In this document: in pieces, positions 1 to 7,123 of the stretch
How positions within the stretch are numbered: the stretch's first letter is position 1
How the letters are laid out: each line of letters opens with the position of its first letter
From: JAJDUF01 sp965238265
GTDB lineage: Bacteria > Chloroflexota > UBA11872 > UBA12225 > JAJDUF01
DNA: 64,000 bases
Reading direction: 5' to 3'
Assembly: GCA_965238265.1 (NCBI GenBank)
Contig: OZ250185.1
Coordinates: 2,170,001-2,234,000 of the forward strand
The notes under the pieces: model-generated
Seen by the model: the letters and a program-made list of their open reading frames with translations, nothing else
Told to the model about the DNA's origin: nothing
The model's database searches: none
Translations under genes and position numbers: made by a program

Positions 1-1363
1 TGCCTTGACCGAACGAGTTCGTCGCGAGATCGGACGGAGTCCAGCCCGGATCGGCGAAGTTTCTGAACCGCCCTGGCGCTTCGCCTTGCAGGTCTACGCC
101 GGTACGGCTGCCGAAACCGAAGGCTGTGACATAGTGGTAAAATCGCTGCGGTCCGAGCAGTTGCGCTACCCAAATGGCGCCGGTGTTCAGCGACTTCTGC
201 AGGAGCGCCGTGACCGTGGTGTGACCGTATGAGCGCCCATCCCAGTTGTGGATTGTGTGTGGTCCGATGGCCACTGACCCGGTATCGGTGTACGTCGTGT
301 GGGGATTGATAAGCCCTAAGTCAATTGCCGCGGCGACTGTCACCAGCTTGAAGGTCGAACCAGGCTCGAAGGGCATAGAGATCGCCGGGTTGCGGAACAA
401 TTCCGCCTCGAAGCGGTCGTAATGATTGGGGTCGAAGGTTGGGTGGCTGGCCATGGCGACGATGGCGCCGGTGGCGACCTCCAGCACGATGATGGTACCG
501 CTCTCGGCCTCGTGCCGCACCAGGGTCTGCTGCAGCTCGCGTTCTACAAAGTGTTGGATCGTTCGATCAACGGTCAAGATGAGATCGTAGCCATCCTGCG
601 GCGCGGCGCGTTCGCGGAAGCCAAAGCCTATTTCGGTACCGGCGTTGTCCATCTCGGCTCGGATACGGCCGGGGCGTCCGGTGATCGTGCTGCTGTAGTG
701 GTCCTCCAGGCCATACCAGGCTTGCCCTTCGCCATCGGCGAATCCCAAGAGGTGTGCGGCGAGGGTTCCCTCGGGATACACACGCTGGGCGGTCGGCTCT
801 AGCTGTATGCCGGGGAGCTGCAAAGCGAGCACCTGGCGGCGCACGTGGTCGTCAATCTTGCCGGAGAGGCGCACGTAGGACCCCGAGCCATCAGTCAGCT
901 TTGCCCGCAATTCGGCCGCGGGCACACCGAGGATCGGGCTGAGACGCTCGGCCGTCAGCCCCGGATCGGCAACTGCGGGCAGGTCGGCCGACACGAAGTC
1001 GGCGGCCACGCTGACGGCGAGGACATGCCCCCGCGAATCATAGATCACGCCCGACTGAGGGGGGAGAATCTGTTCTCGCACTTGCTCACTGACGGCCTGC
1101 TCTTGGAGCCATTCGTGCTGCAACACCTGCCAGTAGAAGAGCCGCCAAGCGAGCAGCGCCACACAGATCATGATGAAGGCCAGCAGCACAGCCAGCCGGA
1201 TAGGCGGGGCGGCGGGCGGCAGCCCCTCCGTCGGGGAGGATTCCGCGCCCGGCGGCAGGGCAGCCGGCTCCATGCGGGCGGGCAGATTTGGAGCGGATCG
1301 TTCCAGTGCGCGTGACCGAGGTAGAGCAGTGACGTGCCAGGGCTGCACCCCCATAGTCTCCAT
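1..1363 (-). CDS. ftsI: Class B penicillin-binding protein (FtsI/PBP2-type), C-terminus off the window
   Basis: Septal peptidoglycan transpeptidase, third gene of a short division cluster (rsmH, ftsL-like, ftsI). Reading leftward from the ATG at 1363 gives a roughly 50-residue cytoplasmic tail, one transmembrane segment at about residues 56-76, the PBP dimerisation region, and the start of the transpeptidase domain with the SxxK nucleophile motif STFK (Ser near residue 335, context PFEPGSTFKLV). The SxN and KTG motifs lie beyond the left edge. The start is 4 nt after the ftsL stop. The first residues, METMGVQPWHV, are encoded by a palindromic element (1330-1387), so the native start may have been different. 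Met4 and Met31 are alternatives. The family call is firm from the motif and the neighbours. FtsI versus another class B PBP is inferred from position. Confidence 0.9.
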   Translation of the reverse strand, partial: METMGVQPWHVTALPRSRALERSAPNLPARMEPAALPPGAESSPTEGLPPAAPPIRLAVLLAFIMICVALLAWRLFYWQVLQHEWLQEQAVSEQVREQILPPQSGVIYDSRGHVLAVSVAADFVSADLPAVADPGLTAERLSPILGVPAAELRAKLTDGSGSYVRLSGKIDDHVRRQVLALQLPGIQLEPTAQRVYPEGTLAAHLLGFADGEGQAWYGLEDHYSSTITGRPGRIRAEMDNAGTEIGFGFRERAAPQDGYDLILTVDRTIQHFVERELQQTLVRHEAESGTIIVLEVATGAIVAMASHPTFDPNHYDRFEAELFRNPAISMPFEPGSTFKLVTVAAAIDLGLINPHTTYTDTGSVAIGPHTIHNWDGRSYGHTTVTALLQKSLNTGAIWVAQLLGPQRFYHYVTAFGFGSRTGVDLQGEAPGRFRNFADPGWTPSDLATNSFGQG

Positions 1364-1387
1364 CGGATTATGCAGTCCTGGCGGTCA
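1330..1387 (-). repeat. Coding palindromic element across the ftsL stop and ftsI start
   Basis: 58-nt copy of the palindromic family described at 5304-5360. Arms GCCAGGGCTGCA (1336-1347) and TGCAGTCCTGGC (1371-1382) pair with one mismatch. In the ftsL frame it reads TARTA, stop, SDGDYGGAALAR. This aligns position by position with the Der insert DAPGLHSQMERGGADLAS, with a stop at the His position. The element therefore supplies both the ftsL stop and the ftsI ATG. Confidence 0.8.
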
Positions 1388-1844
1388 TGTCGAGCTTGCT
1401 CTGCACAAGGGCGAGGAATGCGCCAAGGCGTTGACGCCACGTGGAGGGGTTCTCGCCCGTATCCTGCTCCTCCGCTTGGATCGCGACCTCGATGTCGAGC
1501 GTCGCCGGCAGCGCCGCGGCGGGCAGGAAGGTCTCCGTGCGTGCCCGGACCATACCGAGCTTACTCGCGGCGGCCTGGTCAACTTGGCCGATGCTCTGGG
1601 CACTCGCCAGTTCAACGAGGAGCTGCTGGTGCTCCCGCTGCAACTGCTCCCGTCGGTGCTCGAGATTAGCGAGGTCGTATCCCGACGTGGCGACCCGACT
1701 CACTTGCGTCAGGTACAGGAGCGCCGCGACCGCAACGCACACGACGGAGACGAATACCAGTCCGATTGGTGGGAGGTCGAGCGGCCAAGGCAGACGCGCT
1801 GCCGCCGGCCCACCGACTGGGAATAGTCTACTCACTGCTGTCAC
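1368..1844 (-). CDS. ftsL: FtsL/DivIC-like septum protein
   Basis: 158-aa bitopic membrane protein between rsmH and ftsI, the usual place of ftsL in the dcw cluster. A short cytoplasmic N-terminus is followed by one transmembrane helix (about residues 27-45) and a charged heptad region (about 55-85, rich in E, R, Q and L) typical of the FtsL/FtsB coiled coil. The rest is a long, poorly conserved periplasmic tail. It overlaps the end of rsmH by 17 nt, so translation is probably coupled. The last residues (TARTA) and the stop are encoded by an inserted palindromic element, so the C-terminus may have been shortened. FtsL sequences diverge strongly, and the call rests on architecture and position. 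Confidence 0.75.
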   Translation of the reverse strand: MTAVSRLFPVGGPAAARLPWPLDLPPIGLVFVSVVCVAVAALLYLTQVSRVATSGYDLANLEHRREQLQREHQQLLVELASAQSIGQVDQAAASKLGMVRARTETFLPAAALPATLDIEVAIQAEEQDTGENPSTWRQRLGAFLALVQSKLDMTARTA

Positions 1845-2886
1845 GATGACTACCTACTCTGTACCGGCCGTTGGTGCTGCGGGTCGCGATGGGTAACCGT
1901 TCGACCACGCGCAGACGAGCGGAGCGACTACGCGCATTCTCCTGAACCTCAACTGCCGTCGGCCGCACGACGCGGCGCGTCACGAGCCGCACCTCAGCCT
2001 GCGCCCCACAGCTACACACCGGCACCTCCGCCGGACACTGGCAGACGCCCGCAGCGACGCGAAATGCGTGCTTCACCAGCCGATCCTCGAGCGAGTGATA
2101 GCTGATGACGGCCAACCGGCCACCGGCGCCGAGCAGCCGGATCGCTTGCGGCAACACCGCGGCCAGCGCGTCCAACTCGCTATTGACAGCTATCCGCAAT
2201 GCTTGAAACGTGCGAGTTGCCGGATGGCGCCGCCGCTTGCCGCCGCGCCGCGGCATTGCGGCGGCCGCCACCCGTGCAAGGTCCCGGGCGCTCCAAGCGC
2301 CAGCGGGCGGGCGGGCGGCGGTGATCGCGCGGGCAATGCGGCGAGACCAGCGCTCTTCGCCATACTCCCAGATGACCCGCGCCAACTCGTCGGCGTCCCA
2401 CCTGCTGACCAGCTCGGCCGCCGTGGGGCGGCCGCTCGTAGGGTCAAAGCGCAGATCGAGCGGGCCGCTGCTGTGGAACGAAAACCCGCGCGTGTCATCG
2501 GCCAATTGCCGCGAGGACAGCCCCAAGTCCAAGAGGATACCATCGGCTTGCTCCCAGCCGTGGGCGCGCGCAATCGTCGTCAGGTCGGAGAAGTTGCCTT
2601 GAGCCAAGTGGACGCGCCGCCCATAGCTGGCCAGCCGGTGCTCTGCGACGACCAAGGCTTGCGGATCGGCATCAAGACCGAGCAGTTGGGCATCCGGTAT
2701 GGCGGCCAAGAGCGCCGCAGCGTGCCCGCCAGCACCTACAGTCGCATCTATAAAGCGCTTGCCCCCGGTTGTGAGCAGGTCAACAACCTCAGCCCGCAGC
2801 ACGGGCACGTGTTCCTGTGCCGCAGGCGGGTCACCGGCCGCAATGGCTGGCCGGGTGGAGCCGGCTTGCGTGCGGGGTCTCACCAT
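1828..2886 (-). CDS. rsmH: 16S rRNA (cytosine(1402)-N(4))-methyltransferase
   Basis: RsmH (MraW) uses SAM to methylate N4 of C1402 in the 16S rRNA decoding centre. The family opening HVPVLRAEVVDLL is followed by the SAM-binding motif DATVGAGGHAAALL and LGLDADPQAL. The later signatures DGILLDLGLSSRQL and VISYHSLEDRLVK are also present. The 352-aa length includes a non-conserved N-terminus of about 27 residues before the conserved region. I kept the upstream ATG (2886), but no clear Shine-Dalgarno is visible, and four tandem copies of an 8-mer abut it, so a GTG closer to HVPVL is possible. It is first in the operon. No mraZ is visible upstream. Confidence 0.95.
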   Translation of the reverse strand: MVRPRTQAGSTRPAIAAGDPPAAQEHVPVLRAEVVDLLTTGGKRFIDATVGAGGHAAALLAAIPDAQLLGLDADPQALVVAEHRLASYGRRVHLAQGNFSDLTTIARAHGWEQADGILLDLGLSSRQLADDTRGFSFHSSGPLDLRFDPTSGRPTAAELVSRWDADELARVIWEYGEERWSRRIARAITAARPPAGAWSARDLARVAAAAMPRRGGKRRRHPATRTFQALRIAVNSELDALAAVLPQAIRLLGAGGRLAVISYHSLEDRLVKHAFRVAAGVCQCPAEVPVCSCGAQAEVRLVTRRVVRPTAVEVQENARSRSARLRVVERLPIATRSTNGRYRVGSHRDSSE

Positions 2887-2918
2887 TACTCGTCTACTCG
2901 TCTACTCGTCTACTCGTC
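2887..2918. repeat. Four tandem copies of TACTCGTC directly upstream of rsmH
   Basis: Perfect 8-bp unit repeated four times, ending one base before the assigned rsmH ATG. It fills the ribosome-binding region, so changes in copy number would alter the leader. The unit length is not a multiple of three. Confidence 0.95.
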
Positions 2919-3253
2919 CGAGCGCGGCGGCTGTGCGTCGAGGAGAACGCCTCGTGAGGAATGGTGCGGACGGCCCCCGATCACCTGGGTTCGTTGTGTG
3001 TGGAGGTATGGCAAGGTCGCCGTGGGGTCACTCGTCTGCTACTACTCGCCGAGATTATACGTGGCGCAGCGCCCGTTCGGGCAAGGCTTCCGGGGTGTGC
3101 AATTCTACGGCGGACACCGCCCTAGCTATGACTCGCCGGCACGGCTCTCCGCACGCAAAGTGGCGATCCGAGCAGAGGCTGAAGGGAGAGGCGCAGCCGA
3201 CGCCAATGCCGGTGGGAGGTGATTGCGGAGAGCTACTGCTGGCAACGCCGCGC
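2919..3253 (-). promoter_or_regulatory. Leader and candidate promoter of the rsmH-ftsL-ftsI operon
   Basis: A 335-nt stretch without a supported gene. On the minus strand it contains a consensus -10 TATAAT (3059-3054) with TTGCCC (3084-3079) 19 bp upstream, and the remainder would be a leader of about 165 nt. I looked for RNase P RNA here, because that gene often sits near a C4 zinc-ribbon gene in Actinobacteria, and saw no conserved core. Confidence 0.45.
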
Positions 3254-3967
3254 TCACAGCGCAACGTACAGAACGCGCTGGCAGGTGGGGCATTGCTGGA
3301 GACGGTCGGCTTGCCGGGCCTGCTGGATGGTGTGCGACGGGAGGGTCAACCGACACCCCTGGCAGCGGCGCTGGGCGATCTCCGCCACGGCGATACCACC
3401 GGCTCGCTGGCGGAGGCGATCATAGAGCGCGAGTGAGGCCGGAGCCAGTTGTGCCGTAGTGGCGGAGCGGTCGCGCTGTAATTGTCGGAGCCGGGCCTCG
3501 ATTTCTGCCTTGTCGCGCCCCAGCGCCGCGCGATTCTGCTCCCCGGCCGCCTGGGCGGCGGCCGCGTGTTGCGCCGCCGCGGCCGCCGCTCCCTCCGCAT
3601 CTTCCACCGCCTCCATTGCCACCAAGACCGCATCCTCCAGCGTGGTGACTCGGCCCTGGAGACTCTCGACCTCCTGGTGGAGCGACTGAAGCTGACTACG
3701 AGGAGCACCCCGACCAGCGTAGAGACGCCGTTCTTCGGTGGTGAGCTTCTCCTGCACGGTCCCCAGCTGTAGCTCCAGATCACGCAGCTCACGCTGCTGG
3801 TCGTGCAGGGCTTCCTGGTGCGCCTGCGCGTCGCGGTCGGCCGCCGCCTCTGCGGCGCGGTCCGCTAGTCTCGTGTCCAGCTCCTGTATGCGCCGGAGCG
3901 CTCCATCACCTTGGGAATCGATCTGCTGGAGTTGAAACAGCAGGTAGGACTGGCCAACAGGAGTCAT
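3254..3967 (-). CDS. C4-type zinc-ribbon coiled-coil protein (DUF164 family)
   Basis: About 180 residues of charged coiled coil (rich in E, Q, R and A) are followed by a C-terminal C4 zinc ribbon, CQGC at the first knuckle and CPTC at the second, ending LYVAL. This is the usual build of the COG1579 family, implicated in nucleic-acid or cell-envelope processes but with no settled function. The open frame extends to 4030, but the start is placed at the ATG at 3967 (MTPVGQSYLL). The family begins there, and a TATACT -10 box ends 6 bp upstream, which implies a leaderless mRNA. It lies upstream of the division operon on the same strand. Confidence 0.85.
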   Translation of the reverse strand: MTPVGQSYLLFQLQQIDSQGDGALRRIQELDTRLADRAAEAAADRDAQAHQEALHDQQRELRDLELQLGTVQEKLTTEERRLYAGRGAPRSQLQSLHQEVESLQGRVTTLEDAVLVAMEAVEDAEGAAAAAAQHAAAAQAAGEQNRAALGRDKAEIEARLRQLQRDRSATTAQLAPASLALYDRLRQRAGGIAVAEIAQRRCQGCRLTLPSHTIQQARQADRLQQCPTCQRVLYVAL

Positions 3968-3973
3968 GCCGCG

Positions 3974-3979
3974 AGTATA
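3974..3979 (-). promoter_or_regulatory. -10 box (TATACT) placing the zinc-ribbon gene's start as leaderless
   Basis: TATACT lies 6 bp upstream of the ATG at 3967, so transcription would begin at or next to the start codon. No convincing -35 is visible. Confidence 0.5.
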
Positions 3980-4030
3980 GCAATCCGCCGAGGTCGCTTG
4001 GGCCGCCCCGGGGCTGGACCGGTATTGCAC

Positions 4031-4160
4031 CTAACCCCCGGCCCCTTCCCTCCAGGGCAAGGGAGTCGTTGAGGCGGCCGCCGGCGTGATGCCAACCGCC
4101 GCACACCCCCTCTCTATCGCTCGGCGATGGAGAGGGGCCCGGGGGGTGAGGCGCGGTCCG
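4031..4160. repeat. Dispersed palindromic repeat (CCCCCGGCCCCT / GGAGAGGGG family)
   Basis: C-rich and G-rich complementary blocks between der and the zinc-ribbon gene. Relatives are seen at about 18927-18960, 20560-20602, 23096-23221 and 60876-60925. Typical members contain CTCTCCACATGATGTGGAGAG-type stems. No coding signal is seen. Confidence 0.7.
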
Positions 4161-4171
4161 GCTGCCACTGG

Positions 4172-5563
4172 TCACCGGTCGCGTTGGCGGGCCATGATGC
4201 GGATCGCTGTGCCTTGGAAAGCGTACACGCGGCGGATGGAGTTCTCCAGATACCGCCGGTAACCATAGTGCAGCAGGCTGGGGTCATTGACGAAGAAGAC
4301 AAACCTGGGGGGCCGCAGCCCTACCTGGGTAGCGTAGTAGATCTTCAGTCGCTGACCGCGCACGGAGGGGGGCGCATGCGCTGCCGTGGCGCGGCCAATC
4401 AGCTCATTGAGCTGACCCGTCGGGATGCGTCGCTCACGCTCACGGGCCACTGCCAGTACCGTGTCGAGGATGCGATTCACCCGCTGGCCCGTGAGGGCGG
4501 AGATGAACAACGTGGACATCCAGGGCATGAAACGAAAGGCCCGCTGCGCCTCGTCCAGGAAGCGGCGCAGCACGTGAGGGTCTTTCTCAACGAGGTCCCA
4601 TTTGTTGACGAGCAGCACCGCGCCTTTCGTTTCGTCAGCGATGATGCCGCCGATATGGGTGTCCTGGGAAGTAAAGGGTTCGGTGGCATCCGTGAGCAGC
4701 AGTGCCATGTCGGCCCGCCGAATGGCCCGCAGCGAGCGTAGCACGCTGTAGTGCTCGACCCCGGGGGATATCTGCGCCCGTTTCCTGATCCCAGCCGTGT
4801 CCACGAGGACTAACTCTGTGTCCTCGTAGCTGAAGACGCTGTCAATGCTATCGCGTGTAGTGCCTGGGAGTGTGCTTACTACCGTACGCTCTTCGCCCAG
4901 GAGCCGGTTGAGGAGCAGCGATTTGCCGACGTTCGGCCGGCCGACGATGGCGACGCGCAGGCGCGTGTCGCCATCCTCAGCGGGAGGCTCGACCGCTGGC
5001 AGCGCCTTGAGGACCCCATCGAGCAGATCACCGGTCCCCGTCCCGTGATAGGCGGAAACGGGGTACGGTGTGCCCATGCCCAGGGCGTAGAACTCGTTGG
5101 CCCCCTCGCGCCGCCCGGCACTGTCCGCCTTGTTCGCCGCCAGGAGGATCGGCTTTCCGGTCCGGCGCAGCAGCGCGGCGACATCCACGTCGAGCGGCGT
5201 AGGTCCGGTGACGACATCAACGACGAAGACGATGGCATCCGCTTCGGCGATGGCGACGTTCGCCTGCTTTGCGGTCTGCTCGTGCAGCGTGTCGTGCGGC
5301 TCGGACGACGCCAGGTCTGCACCACCTCTTTCCATTTGACTGTGCAGACCTGGCGCGTCAAAGGCCAAGCCGCCGGTGTCTACGACCAGAAACCGACCGC
5401 CCCCCCAGTCGGCTTCGGCATACAGCCGGTCGCGTGTGGTGCCCGGCGCCGCCTCCACCACCGCCTGCGGTGCCTCGGTGAGCCGGTTGAAGAGGCTCGA
5501 CTTGCCGACGTTCGGCCGGCCGACGAGCGCGACAATGGGGAGGTCTCCTGTCGGAAGGTCCAT
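4172..5563 (-). CDS. der: Ribosome-associated GTPase Der (EngA)
   Basis: Der is the double-G-domain GTPase needed for 50S subunit maturation. Domain 1 shows GRPNVGKSS, DTGG and NKAD. Domain 2 shows GRPNVGKSL, DTAG and NKWD, followed by the KH-like C-terminal domain. Its 463 aa are slightly more than usual. The excess is a 19-residue insertion, residues 69-87, DAPGLHSQMERGGADLASS, placed right after the first DTGG motif in the switch II region. Ordinary Der proteins have only a few residues there. The insert is exactly the translation of a palindromic repeat (5304-5360). The rest of the protein is intact, so the enzyme is probably functional. Confidence 0.97.
   Translation of the reverse strand: MDLPTGDLPIVALVGRPNVGKSSLFNRLTEAPQAVVEAAPGTTRDRLYAEADWGGGRFLVVDTGGLAFDAPGLHSQMERGGADLASSEPHDTLHEQTAKQANVAIAEADAIVFVVDVVTGPTPLDVDVAALLRRTGKPILLAANKADSAGRREGANEFYALGMGTPYPVSAYHGTGTGDLLDGVLKALPAVEPPAEDGDTRLRVAIVGRPNVGKSLLLNRLLGEERTVVSTLPGTTRDSIDSVFSYEDTELVLVDTAGIRKRAQISPGVEHYSVLRSLRAIRRADMALLLTDATEPFTSQDTHIGGIIADETKGAVLLVNKWDLVEKDPHVLRRFLDEAQRAFRFMPWMSTLFISALTGQRVNRILDTVLAVARERERRIPTGQLNELIGRATAAHAPPSVRGQRLKIYYATQVGLRPPRFVFFVNDPSLLHYGYRRYLENSIRRVYAFQGTAIRIMARQRDR
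5304..5360 (-). repeat. Coding palindromic element inserted in frame in der (reference copy)
   Basis: 57-nt element running from GACGACGCC to GCGCGTCA on the plus strand. Perfect 14-bp arms CGCCAGGTCTGCAC (5309-5322) and GTGCAGACCTGGCG (5342-5355) enclose a 19-nt loop. Its length is a multiple of three. In the gene sense it encodes DAPGLHSQMERGGADLASS. Related copies with the same ends occur at 1330, 12446, 14171, 29559, 29598, 29696, 30927, 34203, 34378, 34762 and 35888. Confidence 0.9.
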
Positions 5564-5739
5564 GCATAATGCTCCGGAATCTGCGACGCGAGGCGCACTT
5601 AGGTCCGGCGACGGGAGAGACCGGCCGCCTTGAGCGCCAGCCCGAGGCTCTCCGCTCTCACCGGGATGTCCGTGATTGTAGCGCAGTGCCCTGGCCGGCT
5701 GTCTCTGTGCGAGGTGGCCGCTCCGGCAGACGGCCGCAA

Positions 5740-5768
5740 TTGCCTACTCTCGACAGAACCGCTACTAT
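5740..5768 (+). promoter_or_regulatory. Promoter of the small membrane protein gene
   Basis: -35 TTGCCT (5740-5745), 17-bp spacer, -10 TACTAT (5763-5768). The expected start site (about 5775) is next to the GTG at 5777, which indicates a leaderless mRNA. Confidence 0.65.
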
Positions 5769-5776
5769 ATCAGTCT

Positions 5777-5992
5777 GTGTTACGACGTTATGCCGGGCTG
5801 TTTTTAGCCGCCGCTGCGATCTTCGCCGCTCTCCTGCTCGCAGGGTTGATACACGACTTTGGCCAGCCGGAGACGGGCTGGCTGACGACAAACCCTACGC
5901 TGGCGGGAGTGTTGGTGGCCCTTGCCTACCTCTCTATGGTCCTGTACCAGTTTGGGGCACGCGGTCAGTCCAACTCCGAAGACGAAGAGTGA
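5777..5992 (+). CDS. Small two-helix membrane protein, function unknown
   Basis: 71 aa when started at the GTG at 5777. The frame is open back to 5630, but the upstream part shows no protein character, and a good promoter ends 8 bp before this GTG. Two hydrophobic helices (about residues 5-24 and 40-58, the first ending LLLAGLIHDFG) are joined by a short loop, and the acidic tail SNSEDEE follows. It is divergent from der. It is probably a membrane protein of the small hypothetical type that is common beside der or plsY in this group. I do not recognise a family. Confidence 0.55.
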   Translation: MLRRYAGLFLAAAAIFAALLLAGLIHDFGQPETGWLTTNPTLAGVLVALAYLSMVLYQFGARGQSNSEDEE

Positions 5993-6530
5993 GCCTCTCC
6001 GCTAGCTAACGCAGTCCCCGGCTTCTCCCGGACAGCCACTGCGGCCCCCTGGGACGACAGGCTGGTGGCCTGTTGCCATCTACCTCTGTGCTTCGCACCA
6101 TCCGTAACACGGTTGTAACGTGCTTGTAATCTGAAGTTAACAAGCGTCCCGTAGAGTAGGTCTCCACTGGAGTGTTGCCGTGTGACGGTGGCGCGTGAAA
6201 CATCCACAGGATCACGTTGGTCTTATATCTCGATGCGGGGTGGGCAACGGCGATCCTGATGTGACCGGCAACGTGACCACCATCACAGACAGCGGTAAGA
6301 GTCGTCGCTACACTCCGATACACCCGTAGGCTGTCTGCGCGCCGGCAATGAGGTCGAGTGCGTAGCACAACCGGGGGTGAGTAACCGTGGAGGATCGTGC
6401 GGCAGCGTTGGTGCTGCCGCTGCGGTCAACCGACGCTGGTAGCGCGATGTCGGAGCGCGGAGCCAAGGAGTTGGCACCGCGTGCAAATGGGAACGGCATC
6501 GTCGCAGACTTCAACTAGGAGGGTAATCCC
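5993..6530 (+). promoter_or_regulatory. Gene-free stretch with tandem 11-bp activator-type repeats and a long leader
   Basis: No supported coding region. At 6104-6141 the motif GTAAC/GTAAT/TTAAC recurs four times at exact 11-bp spacing (6104, 6115, 6126, 6137). Ten bp after the last copy comes a -10-like TAGAGT (6152-6157). This is the geometry of PhoB/PhoP-family response-regulator boxes that replace a -35. A hairpin CGGCAGC/GCTGCCG (6400-6419) follows, then a strong Shine-Dalgarno (AGGAGGGT) for the gene at 6531. The transcript leader would be about 365 nt, or the region may encode a small RNA. Confidence 0.5.
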
Positions 6531-6905
6531 ATGGCATCCAAGTTCACGCCAGCAGAGTCGCTGGATACGCGGAAAGCAGAGCTGATCTCCCTGGTCAGTC
6601 ATCTGCGCGGCGATGACGCCTCGGACGCTCCGACCGTGAGCCGTGGCGACTTCGAAGGGCTAGTGTCTGCTGCCCAGGAGGCCACGGAGCGCGGAACCCG
6701 TGTCGAGCTGCGCCATCTCGTCGAGCAGCGACTGGTCGAGCTAGACGACGCGCGGCGGCTCCTGGAACAGGGGCGTTACGGCGTCTGCCAGCTTTGCGGT
6801 GAGGAGATCCCGGCGAAGCGGCTGCGGGCCGTTCCGCAGGCTACCCACTGCATTGACTGCCAGCGCCAACTGGAGCACCGCTTCGTGCGGGCGCGCGCAG
6901 CCTAA
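6531..6905 (+). CDS. TraR/DksA-family C4 zinc-finger protein
   Basis: 124-aa protein with an N-terminal helical hairpin and a C-terminal DksA/TraR zinc finger, CQLCGEEIP and CIDC. The DksA family binds the secondary channel of RNA polymerase and modulates initiation. This short form lacks the long DksA coiled coil and matches the TraR/YocK-like members often annotated as general stress proteins. The start is set by a strong AGGAGGGT 7 nt upstream of the ATG. The unusual upstream region (tandem 11-bp repeats) suggests control by a response regulator. Confidence 0.85.
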   Translation: MASKFTPAESLDTRKAELISLVSHLRGDDASDAPTVSRGDFEGLVSAAQEATERGTRVELRHLVEQRLVELDDARRLLEQGRYGVCQLCGEEIPAKRLRAVPQATHCIDCQRQLEHRFVRARAA

Positions 6906-7123
6906 GCGGTAGTACCCACATGGATGGACAGGATAGACAGGATGGCTGGGGTTAATCCCCGCGCCAACGCTATCCTGTCCATCCTGTGCAGCGCTGCGCC
7001 GCCCGTCATTCCGGCCCCCTATGGTCCCCCCGCTGCGGGGGACGGCGTGCTCCCTCCCCGGTGCGTCAGCACGGGGGAGGGTTAGGGTGGGGGCCAAGCC
7101 GACTGGTACTTTGCAGACACGCC
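6906..7123. repeat. Two dispersed palindromic repeats
   Basis: 6920-6990 carries the inverted pair GGACAGGATAGACAGGATGG / CTATCCTGTCCATCCTGT, a family seen again at 60178-60255. 7010-7110 carries CCCTCCCC/GGGGGAGGG-type arms. No coding signal is seen. Confidence 0.7.

Noticed and set aside
2919..3253. Possible RNase P RNA between the zinc-ribbon gene and rsmH
   Set aside because: The location is suggestive from Actinobacteria, but none of the conserved RNase P core sequence could be recognised on either strand.
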